Origin: CAYTBN01 sp964542165
GTDB lineage: Bacteria > Myxococcota_A > UBA796 > UBA9615 > CAYRNR01
DNA: 41,740 nt
Assembly: GCA_964542165.1 (NCBI GenBank)
Contig: CAZITQ010000058.1
Coordinates: 1-41,740 of the forward strand
Direction: 5' to 3'
Every line of letters starts with the position of its first letter. Positions within the stretch are counted from its first letter, which is position 1. The notes beneath the pieces were generated by a model, which did no database searches, was not told where the DNA came from, and was given only the letters and a program-made list of their open reading frames with translations. Below, piece after piece: positions 1-7,442 of the stretch. The position numbers and the translations under genes are program-made.

Positions 1-1277
1 TCGCAGTCGTCGTCCTCGCCGTTGCAGTACTCGTCCGCGCCCGGGTACTGGTCCGCGTCCTCGTCGTCGCAGTCGTCGGCGTTGTCCACGTAGCCGGAGG
101 GCTGGTCGCAGGCCACCTGGGAGACGTCCGGGTCGCCGTAGCCGTCCCCGTCGAAGTCCTCGTACCAGGTGTCGGCGGCGGCCGGGCCCTCGTCGATGTC
201 GCCGTCGCAGTCGTTGTCCAGCCCGTCACAGATCTCGTCGGCCCCCGGGTACACCAGCGGGTCGTCATTGTCACAGTCGTCACCGCCGCAGGCCCAGCTC
301 AGGTGGCCGTCCCCGTCCGGGTCTCCCTCGTGGCAGCCCACCTGCACGGTGGCCTGGTAGCTGCCGTTGCTGCCGCCGAACACGAACAGGCCGCCATCGA
401 CCTCCACCGCGTAGGTCTCGCGCATGCCCTCGGGCAGCGAGGCCGTGTCCTCGGTCCAGCCGCCGCCGTCCACGTCGTACAGCCACACGTAGTCGTAGTA
501 CGGCGAGCTGTTGTTGCCGTAGTTCGTGGAACCACCCAGCACGTAGACCCAGTCTCCGTTGGTGGCCCAGCCGAACTGCTGGTTGCCCGCCGGCAGCGCC
601 GCGCCGCCGGCCCAGGTCTGCGTAACGGGGTCGAACACGTCCATGGTGGTCAGCGAGTCGCTGCCGCCGAACACGTAGAACTGGCCATCGTCACCCAGGT
701 TGGCCCCGTGGCACTTGCGGTCGTTGGGCATCGCCGGGCCCGCGGTCCATGTATCGGTGCTCGGATCCCACGAGTAGTACGTGCCCTCGGAATCCTCGCC
801 CCCGAACAGGTGGAGGTGCCCGTCGTCCCCGGTGAAGGCGGCACACTCCCAGCCGCTGCTCACCGATGCCGCCGTGTCCCAGGTGTCGGTGGTCGGATCG
901 TAGATCTCGGTCACCGAGAGCTGGCCGTTGTGGTAGCCCCCGGTCACCACGATCCGGCCGTCCGGCAGCAGGTCCCCACAGGCCGCGCGGCGGGTGGTCG
1001 GCATGTCCGCCAGCTGATCGTAGGTCTCGTTGGCGATGTCGTAGCGCCAGGTCTCGTCGACCACCCCGGCGGCCGCGTCGGACCCGCCGAAGAGGTAGAT
1101 GTACCCGTCGTCCCCGTACACCGCGAGGACCTGCCCCCGGCTGAAGGGCATGTCCGTCCCCAGCGACCAGGTGGTCTCCTGGGCCCCCGCCGGAGGTGCG
1201 ACCCCGACGAAGATCAGGGCGAACAGGAAGGCGGGGAGCCAGACGAACGTGCGCGTGGTCGGTCGTGGGTGGTCCAA
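1..1277 (-). CDS. Secreted Kelch-repeat protein with MopE-type acidic repeats (C-terminus outside window)
   Basis: The frame is open from a TTG at 1277 to the window edge, about 425 codons. TTG was chosen because GAGAGGAG lies just upstream and a signal peptide follows directly (hydrophobic run FLFALIFVGV, likely cut after PPAGA). Residues of roughly 40-345 contain about six Kelch-like units, each with a GG pair and a W some residues later (LFGGSDA, VTGGYHN, LFGGEDS, VFGGSDS, VLGGSTN, VFGGSNG), so a beta-propeller is expected. From about residue 355 the protein turns into acidic Cys repeats (DDCDNDDPLVYPGADE, CDGLDNDCDGD), the MopE/thrombospondin-3-like calcium-binding type common in Myxococcota. 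By family, it would be an exported surface or outer-membrane protein, ligand unknown. It lies 75 bp downstream of the HU-like gene on the same strand. Its C-terminal anchor cannot be seen. Confidence 0.85.
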   Translation of the reverse strand, partial: MDHPRPTTRTFVWLPAFLFALIFVGVAPPAGAQETTWSLGTDMPFSRGQVLAVYGDDGYIYLFGGSDAAAGVVDETWRYDIANETYDQLADMPTTRRAACGDLLPDGRIVVTGGYHNGQLSVTEIYDPTTDTWDTAASVSSGWECAAFTGDDGHLHLFGGEDSEGTYYSWDPSTDTWTAGPAMPNDRKCHGANLGDDGQFYVFGGSDSLTTMDVFDPVTQTWAGGAALPAGNQQFGWATNGDWVYVLGGSTNYGNNSSPYYDYVWLYDVDGGGWTEDTASLPEGMRETYAVEVDGGLFVFGGSNGSYQATVQVGCHEGDPDGDGHLSWACGGDDCDNDDPLVYPGADEICDGLDNDCDGDIDEGPAAADTWYEDFDGDGYGDPDVSQVACDQPSGYVDNADDCDDEDADQYPGADEYCNGEDDDC

Positions 1278-1352
1278 GGGGGCTCCTCTCGGTTCGTATC
1301 TCGCGGGAATTCCCGACGCCAGTCTATCCAAGGACCGCCACTTCGCGGCGTG

Positions 1353-2174
1353 CTATCGGTGGAAACCTCGGGAGACGGCGGGGGCGGGCAAGGAATCGAG
1401 GAACGCCGGATCCGCCCGAAATCGAGGAACCCAGTGTTCGGGGATCACGATGGGCTGGCCTGTGACCGGGTTGCTCCCCTGTCGCGCGGGGTGGCGCTCG
1501 GTGCGGAAGGCCCCCAGCTGCGGGACGACGAACTCCCGGTGCGGTGCCAGGTTGTCCCGCAGGGGGGAGAACCAGCGGGTCCAGTCGTCGCGCGGGGGAA
1601 CCGCCCCGCGGAAGACCCGGCCGGCCCGGAACGTGACGACCGCGTCCGCCTCGCCGCGCCGGGCCTGGAAGCGGCCCCAGGCGCCCGCATCGCATTCGCC
1701 ATGATCGGCCAGGGCCTTGGCGACCGTCCTTCCCAGTGCGCCGTCCAGTTCCACGGGGCGGTACCAGGCCGCCCGCCAGGCCAGGATGCGGGGGAAGGAG
1801 GCATCGGGATCCGGACCGATGGCCGATGGCAGCTCCACTCCGATCTCCAGCAGGGTGGTCAGGAAGTCCTGGGCATCCTCCGGCGGATCCCCGTCCGCCA
1901 AGCGCTCCGGATCCGCCAGCACGCCCTCGAACACCCCCTCGCCGAGCAGCAGGAGTCCGCCCACGAACCCCCGAAATCCCCAGTCCCGGGCCCAGGGGCC
2001 ATCCATCTCGTCGTAGGCAGCGCGGAGGACGGGGGTGTGGGCGCGGGCGAAGCAGCCCTCGACGAACCTCGGGAAGCGGCGCCGCCCGCGGTCCTCCCCG
2101 AGGCTCGAGCGCCAGCGGGAGATCGCGTCGTCGAGATCGTCCGCCGCGCCTTCGAGCAGGTCCCAGCCTCGCAT
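1353..2174 (-). CDS. Uncharacterised protein with C-terminal HU/IHF-like DNA-binding segment
   Basis: About 273 aa if started at the ATG at 2174, which has GGAGG 11 nt upstream. The frame stays open further upstream with coding-like GC-rich third positions, so a GTG at 2327 (adding 51 residues, including FYCPKDQEFDP) is a real alternative. The body is helical and unrecognised. The last about 60 residues resemble the arm and end of HU: LGAFRTERHPARQG, then NPVTGQPIVIP and VPRFRADPAFLDSL, matching the HU pattern of GFGxF, (R)NPxTGxxxxIP and PxFxxGxxL. HU proteins are about 90 aa and bind and bend DNA, so this is a larger protein with an HU-type tail, and the first helices of HU are hard to place. 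It is divergent from the FG-GAP gene. Function beyond probable DNA binding is unknown. Confidence 0.7.
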   Translation of the reverse strand: MRGWDLLEGAADDLDDAISRWRSSLGEDRGRRRFPRFVEGCFARAHTPVLRAAYDEMDGPWARDWGFRGFVGGLLLLGEGVFEGVLADPERLADGDPPEDAQDFLTTLLEIGVELPSAIGPDPDASFPRILAWRAAWYRPVELDGALGRTVAKALADHGECDAGAWGRFQARRGEADAVVTFRAGRVFRGAVPPRDDWTRWFSPLRDNLAPHREFVVPQLGAFRTERHPARQGSNPVTGQPIVIPEHWVPRFRADPAFLDSLPAPAVSRGFHR

Positions 2175-2387
2175 CTCGTTTCGTTCCTCCGAACCTCGAT
2201 CATCAGACCACCTCCGGCCCAGGAGCACGAGCCCGAGACTCCGCAGGTCCCGCGGGACCGCGAAGGCCGGGTCGAACTCCTGGTCCTTCGGGCAATAGAA
2301 CTCACGCCCGCGCCGTTCCCACTCCACGTGGGGGCCTGGGTGCCCGTTTCCCGTGGGGAGACGGACTGGTCCTCGGTGGGAGGTGTC

Positions 2388-5144
2388 GTGGGACGATCTG
2401 GACGAGGGGCGTGGCTGGCGTGGGCGATCGCGGTCGTCGCGGCCCGTGGAGCCGGGGCCTGGGAAGAGGACGAGAACCTGGCAGGGGCCGACGGGAGTTT
2501 TGTCGGAGAGGCGGCCGAGGATCACGCCGGGGCGGCCCTGTCCGCGGCCGGGGACGTGGACGGGGACGGGTACGACGACCTGCTGGTGGGGGCGGCGGGG
2601 AACGACTCCAGCGGCCTGGATGCCGGACAGGCCTACCTCGTGTTCGGCCGCGACGGCGGATGGCCCGACGGTGGAGGCCTCGCCCACGCCGACGCCTCGT
2701 GGCTGGGAGAAGCGGCCGGGGACGCCGCCGGGTACGGCGTGGCCGGGGTGGGGGATGTGGACGGGGACGGGTACGACGACATGCTCATCGGGGCGCCGGA
2801 AAACGCCGAGGGGGGCGTGGGCGCCGGTCAGGTCTACCTGGTGCTCGGCTCGGTCGCCGGGTGGGGCATGGACGCCGACCTCTCCACGGTGGACGCCTCG
2901 TTCTGGGGGGAGGCCGAGGACGACGCCGCGGGTACGGCGGTGGCCGGCGCGGGGGACGTGAACGGGGACGGCTGGGCGGACATGCTGATCGGCGCCCCGT
3001 ACAGCGACGCGCCGGCAACGGCCGCGGGGCAGGTCTACCTGCTGCTCGGTGGCGGCACCTGGGCCGTGGACGGCGGACTCTACCAGGCCGACGCGTCCTT
3101 CGTGGGCGAGGCGGGGGGGGACAAGGCCGGGCTGGCCGTGGCGGGCGCGGGGGACGTGAACGGGGACGGCTACGACGACCTGCTCGTGGCCGCTCCGGGG
3201 AACGACGACGCGGCATCGGCCGCGGGCCAGGTCTATCTGATCCTCGGGGCAGCGGGTGGGTGGTCGATGCAGACCGATCTCGGAGGCGCCGACGCTTCGT
3301 TCTGGGGTGAGGCGGCCGACGACGCCGTGGGGACCTCGCTGGCCGGGGCGGGGGACGTGGACGGGGACGGTTACGGCGACATCTTGCTGGGGGCCTCGGG
3401 CAGCGACGAGGCTGCCGGGGACGCCGGGCAGGTGTACCTGCTGCTCGGCCAGCCATCCGCCTGGGGCGGCGACATGCACCTGGGGCTGGCGGCCGCCGCG
3501 TTCCGGGGGGAGGCGGCCGTAGACGGGGTGGGCCGGTCCCTGGCCGGGGCGGGGGACGTGGACGGCGACGGCCTGGACGACTTCGTCCTCGGCGCCCCGT
3601 ACAACACCGAGAGCGGCCAGGACGAGAGTGGTCAGGCGTACCTGATCGCGGGACGGACCGGTGGATGGAACCCGGACACCGATCTGGGTGAGGCGGACGC
3701 GTCCTGGTGGGGGGAGTCCCAGTACAGTCGAGCGGGAATGACGGTCTCCGGGGGGGGGGACGCGGACGGCGACGGTCTGACCGACCTGTGGATCGCCGCG
3801 CCGTACGACGGTGACGCCGGGGCGGCCGCGGGCCAGGTCTATCTGGTCCGCGGTCACCTCTGGCCCTGCCCGGATGCCGATGGGGACGGCTTCGGAGAGA
3901 TCGGTGCCGCCAACTGCCCGGGAGGGCTGGAGGCGGATTGCGACGACGGCGATCCGGCGATCCACCCCGGCGCCCTGGAGGATCCCTGCGACGGGATCGA
4001 CTCCGACTGCGACGGCGTGGTCGACGAGCTGCAGGACAACGACGGGGACGGCCTGGCCATGTGTGATGGGGACTGCGACGACTCGGATCCCGCGATCTAC
4101 CCCGGCGCGGACGAGGTGTGCGACGGACTCGACTCCGACTGCGACGGTCAGCTGATCGCGGACGAGGTGGACCTGGACGGGGACGGGCAGATGGCCTGCG
4201 CAGGGGACTGCGACGACGGCGATCCCGCGGTCCACGGGGGCGCGATCGAACTCTGTGACGGCGTGGACAACGACTGCGACGGCGGCCTGCTGTCGGGGGA
4301 GACCACCGACGCCGACGGCGACGGCGCCCTGGCTTGCGCAGACTGTGACGACGGGGACGAGTCCCTGAACCTGGACGACCTGGACGGGGACGGGGCAGAC
4401 ACCTGCGGCTCGCCCTCCGGGGAGCCGGACTGCAACGACCTCAATCCCCTGCTCAACGCCGACGACGTGGACGCGGACGGGTTCTCCACCTGCGCCCTGG
4501 ATTGCGACGACGCGGACGCCTTCCTGACGCCCGAAGACGCCGATGGAGACGGGACCAGTACCTGTGACGGCGACTGCGACGATGGGAACGCCTCTCTGAA
4601 TCCCGATGACTCGGACGGGGACGGGGTCTCGGGGTGCGGCGGAGACTGTGACGATGGCGATGCGGCCGTCAGCCCCTGGGTCGACGAGATTCCCTACGAT
4701 GGGGTCGACGACGACTGCGACGGCGCCGACCTGACCGACGTGGACGGGGATGGTCACGAGGGAGACGAGGTCGGTGGGGGAGACTGCGACGACCAGGATC
4801 CGGAGGTTCATCCGGACGCCGACGAACTCTGCGACGACGGCCTGGACAACGACTGCGACGGCGGCGTGGATCTCGAGGACGAGGACTGCGAGACGGGCGA
4901 CGACGACAGCGGCGACGACGACGACAGCGGCGACGACGACAGCGCAGGGGACGACGACTCGGCCGCGGATGCCGCCGGACCGGTGGGTGAAGACGGCGGG
5001 TGCGAGTGTTCCGCGGGCGGGGGGGAGATCGACGCGGTCTCGACCGTCGCGATCGTGCTGTTCGCGCTACGGGTCCTGGAGCGGGGGCGACGCAGGAGCC
5101 GGGTCAGAACCGCACACCCACCCCGACCGTGGTCTGGAGGATGA
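2388..5144 (+). CDS. Secreted seven-blade FG-GAP propeller protein with MopE repeats and MYXO-CTERM-like tail
   Basis: About 918 aa. The GTG at 2388 follows GGGAGG and opens a signal peptide (AWLAWAIAVVAARGAGA). Residues of about 27-490 hold seven FG-GAP units, each with a DxDGDGxxD calcium loop (GDVDGDGYDDLLVGAAG, GDVNGDGWADMLIGAPY and so on), enough for one integrin-alpha-like seven-blade propeller. Residues of about 493-835 are MopE-like acidic Cys repeats (DCDDGDPAIHPGA, CDGIDSDCDGVVD). An Asp/Ser/Gly stalk follows, then near residue 870 GGCECSAGGG, a hydrophobic helix (STVAIVLFALRVL) and Arg-rich ERGRRRSR. That order is the MYXO-CTERM arrangement, whose members are processed by a sorting protease and surface-anchored. 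The enzyme is not in the window. The gene overlaps the convergent next gene by 41 bp. A broken paralogue lies at 31754-34045. Ligand unknown. Confidence 0.88.
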   Translation: MGRSGRGAWLAWAIAVVAARGAGAWEEDENLAGADGSFVGEAAEDHAGAALSAAGDVDGDGYDDLLVGAAGNDSSGLDAGQAYLVFGRDGGWPDGGGLAHADASWLGEAAGDAAGYGVAGVGDVDGDGYDDMLIGAPENAEGGVGAGQVYLVLGSVAGWGMDADLSTVDASFWGEAEDDAAGTAVAGAGDVNGDGWADMLIGAPYSDAPATAAGQVYLLLGGGTWAVDGGLYQADASFVGEAGGDKAGLAVAGAGDVNGDGYDDLLVAAPGNDDAASAAGQVYLILGAAGGWSMQTDLGGADASFWGEAADDAVGTSLAGAGDVDGDGYGDILLGASGSDEAAGDAGQVYLLLGQPSAWGGDMHLGLAAAAFRGEAAVDGVGRSLAGAGDVDGDGLDDFVLGAPYNTESGQDESGQAYLIAGRTGGWNPDTDLGEADASWWGESQYSRAGMTVSGGGDADGDGLTDLWIAAPYDGDAGAAAGQVYLVRGHLWPCPDADGDGFGEIGAANCPGGLEADCDDGDPAIHPGALEDPCDGIDSDCDGVVDELQDNDGDGLAMCDGDCDDSDPAIYPGADEVCDGLDSDCDGQLIADEVDLDGDGQMACAGDCDDGDPAVHGGAIELCDGVDNDCDGGLLSGETTDADGDGALACADCDDGDESLNLDDLDGDGADTCGSPSGEPDCNDLNPLLNADDVDADGFSTCALDCDDADAFLTPEDADGDGTSTCDGDCDDGNASLNPDDSDGDGVSGCGGDCDDGDAAVSPWVDEIPYDGVDDDCDGADLTDVDGDGHEGDEVGGGDCDDQDPEVHPDADELCDDGLDNDCDGGVDLEDEDCETGDDDSGDDDDSGDDDSAGDDDSAADAAGPVGEDGGCECSAGGGEIDAVSTVAIVLFALRVLERGRRRSRVRTAHPPRPWSGG

Positions 5145-6750
5145 AGGTGGCCCCGTAGCCCGCCATGACGTCGAGCTGGAGACGGAGGTGGCGGCCGGGA
5201 TCGAAGGCCAGGCCGGCGATGGCCACGCCGCCGGTGCGGATCTCGGCGTCGTCCGACGCGGCGCCGGCGTCCTTGTGCAGGGCGAAGTGGACAGCGCCGC
5301 CCACGTAGGGACGGATGGGCCAGGGGGCGAGGTTCACCCGCGCGCCCAGGCGGATGGCGCCGAGCCCGCCGCCGATCTCGTCGGGGCGGTAGGCATCGTC
5401 GCTGCCCCTGACCGCGAACCAGAAGCCGAAGTCGCCGGCGAGGGCGTCGCCGAACAGGAGCTCCGCGATCACCCCCACGTTGGCGTACGAGGACCGCTCG
5501 GCCTCCGCGTACTCCAGCGGGTAGTAGAACCACCCCAGGGTGCCCACGATGGCCCACATGTGGCTCGGCGGGGGCCCGGGGATGGGGTCGACCTCGTCGG
5601 GCGGGGGCTCCACCACCCGTGGCGGGGGATCCCCGGACCGCGTCTCGGGCTCCACGGTGTCCGCCGCGGCGTCCAGTACGACGTCCTCGGGCGGATCGGG
5701 ATCCGGGCCCGGGTCCGGCGCCCGCTCGATGTCGGGCGGAGGCGCCGTCGCCACCCGGCTCCTGGGGATCGGCAGGGCCTCGATACCGCCGCCGCCGGCG
5801 TCGTAGCGGTACAGCCGACCCGGCTCGCCGACCACCGATCCCACGATGCCGTCCACGCCGCGCTCCGTCGCCAGGCTGGCCAGGGCGACCCGCGCCACGG
5901 CGGTGGATGCCTCGTCGGCCAGGGGATCCAGCAGCGCGTCGAGCAGGCCGTCCCGGGAGAGCAACACCGCGTACCCGCCCTCGTGGGCGTCGATGCGCAG
6001 GGAGGTGAAGGTGCCGTAGCGGGAGCGGAACTGGACCAGGTGAATCCCGGGACTCAGGTGATGGGTCGCATTCCCCGATCGGACCGCCTGGCCGTCGAGC
6101 CGCACCTCGCTGGCCACCCCTTCGGGGTCGCGGACCTGGAACTCGAGCACCTCGGAGTCGAGCCAGCGCTGCTGGGCCGTCTCGTACATCCGCTCGAGCT
6201 CGGGGGAGTAGCCCGGATCGAAGGGCTTGCCGGGATCGGTGCTCACGGCCTCCATGAAGTGGGCCATGGCCGCTTCCTCGTCGCCGGCCACGTAGGACGA
6301 GATCCCGCTGTAGAAGTGCACGTCGTACATCAGCTCGCGGGGTACGAAGTCGTCGGCGCAGGCCAGGGCGACCCAGGCGGAGTAGAAGGTCCTCGCGGCC
6401 TGCTCGTCCTCGAGCAGATCGGTCAGCTCCATGCCGCGGGCGACCATGTCGCGCAGCTCCTCGAGGGTGCGCAGCCCCCCCGAGCAGGGCTGCACGTCCA
6501 CGTCGCCGGTGGCCCACATGGGGGCCGGGCCCAGGAAGGGCACCTCGGAGACGTGCATCGCCTCGGCGTCGCGGGCGGGCCCGCGCAACAGGGGGGCGGC
6601 CTGGTCCCGCGCAGCGGCCTGCATCTCGTCGCCCGGGATGCCCGGTCCGTACAGCATGAGCACCCGGGGCGCGGCTCCGGCGAGCGCGGGGATGGCCACC
6701 GCAGCGCACAGGCCGAGGCAGGTCAGGGACAGGAGTGATCGTCGCCGCAC
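5104..6750 (-). CDS. Probable outer-membrane protein: TPR-like periplasmic part, Pro/Asp linker, C-terminal beta-barrel
   Basis: About 548 aa. The GTG at 6750 has GGAGG four bases upstream and opens a signal peptide (SLLSLTCLGLCAAVAIPALAGA). Residues of about 90-200 are helical and TPR-like (HFYSGISSYVAGDEEAAMAHFMEA, a stretch that continues to DPGKPFDPGYSPE). Then come a beta-rich segment, a Pro/Asp-rich linker (PDPGPDPDPPED) and about 180 residues of alternating amphipathic strands ending in TTVGVGVRF. A C-terminal Phe after a strand is the usual recognition feature of BAM-inserted barrels. I recognise no named family. It is the last gene of a four-gene operon, its start overlapping the end of the preceding gene by 28 bp. 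Inference: an envelope protein working with its operon partners. Confidence 0.82.
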   Translation of the reverse strand: MRRRSLLSLTCLGLCAAVAIPALAGAAPRVLMLYGPGIPGDEMQAAARDQAAPLLRGPARDAEAMHVSEVPFLGPAPMWATGDVDVQPCSGGLRTLEELRDMVARGMELTDLLEDEQAARTFYSAWVALACADDFVPRELMYDVHFYSGISSYVAGDEEAAMAHFMEAVSTDPGKPFDPGYSPELERMYETAQQRWLDSEVLEFQVRDPEGVASEVRLDGQAVRSGNATHHLSPGIHLVQFRSRYGTFTSLRIDAHEGGYAVLLSRDGLLDALLDPLADEASTAVARVALASLATERGVDGIVGSVVGEPGRLYRYDAGGGGIEALPIPRSRVATAPPPDIERAPDPGPDPDPPEDVVLDAAADTVEPETRSGDPPPRVVEPPPDEVDPIPGPPPSHMWAIVGTLGWFYYPLEYAEAERSSYANVGVIAELLFGDALAGDFGFWFAVRGSDDAYRPDEIGGGLGAIRLGARVNLAPWPIRPYVGGAVHFALHKDAGAASDDAEIRTGGVAIAGLAFDPGRHLRLQLDVMAGYGATFILQTTVGVGVRF

Positions 6751-7442
6751 GTTCCCTCCGTGGACCCACCCCCCACCGTGGGTTCCCGAGAGCCGACCCA
6801 TGATACGGGGATTTTCTTCCGTCGCCAGCGCGGCCGCTCCCGCGAACGCAGCTCCTCGATGCTGCGCACCTCGCCGAGGGCCATCACCAGCCGCAGGCAG
6901 AACGCATGTTCGGTGCCGTCCACGATGGCGGACTGGGCCAGGTGCTGGAACTCCACCCGCAGGGCGATCTGGAACAGGCCGTGCGGTGCGCCCACGAAGA
7001 AGCCGGCCTGGACGTACTCGCGGATCCCACCGCTCGCGTGGCGGGGGTGGGGTTCGGTGGTGTCGGCCGGGTCCTTGATCCAGCCCAGCCCCGGCGAGAC
7101 GCCGAAGGACAGGGCGAACCCGTCGGTGGGGCGAAGCCACAGCTGGGGTCCGAGCCAGGTGGTGGTGCGGGCCATGTTGCGGTACTCGGGCGCCATCCAG
7201 CTCTTGTCGGCGGTCCAGCCGGTCTCGAGCTCCACGCCCAGCAGGCCCCAGTAGCCGCCGATGCCGAGGCGGAAGTCCAGACCCGCGCCACCGGCGGTGA
7301 AGGAGCTGCGCAGGCCGGTGGACATGGAGGCGTACTTGTAGGTCGACGGCACGACCTCGTCCGCCCCTGAGAACCCGGGGAGCGCCAGCGAGAGGGCCAC
7401 GACCAGGGGAGCGAGTCGTCTGGCAGCACGGCTACAGATCAT
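6723..7442 (-). CDS. Small exported beta-rich protein, probable outer-membrane barrel
   Basis: 239 aa. The ATG at 7442 has GGAGGACCC directly upstream and overlaps the stop of the preceding gene by 11 bp, which suggests coupled translation. A signal peptide is visible (LAPLVVALSLALPGFSGA). The body is Gly- and aromatic-rich with alternating strands (LDFRLGIGGYWGLLGVELETGW, LSFGVSPGLGW, YVQAGFFVGAP), the look of an eight- to ten-strand barrel. The last about 45 residues are charged and Arg-rich and end without an aromatic residue. This tail is read through the start region of the next gene, so it may be a late addition. No family was recognised. The fold call is inferred from pattern only. Confidence 0.78.
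   Translation of the reverse strand: MICSRAARRLAPLVVALSLALPGFSGADEVVPSTYKYASMSTGLRSSFTAGGAGLDFRLGIGGYWGLLGVELETGWTADKSWMAPEYRNMARTTTWLGPQLWLRPTDGFALSFGVSPGLGWIKDPADTTEPHPRHASGGIREYVQAGFFVGAPHGLFQIALRVEFQHLAQSAIVDGTEHAFCLRLVMALGEVRSIEELRSRERPRWRRKKIPVSWVGSREPTVGGGSTEGTCGDDHSCP

Noticed and set aside
303..2387. Long plus-strand open frame running upstream of the FG-GAP gene
   Set aside because: It is the antisense of the Kelch and HU-like genes. Coding signals (signal peptide and ribosome site) begin only at 2388.
2388..4811. Minus-strand open frame of more than 800 codons opposite the FG-GAP/MopE gene
   Set aside because: It is a shadow of the periodic Asp/Gly-rich coding strand; its Val/Pro/His-rich product has no start signal. 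Only the part below about 2327 is a gene.
3900..4900. Regular repeats resembling a CRISPR or tandem array
   Set aside because: The period and variation follow the DCDD protein repeats of a coding gene; there are no unique spacers.
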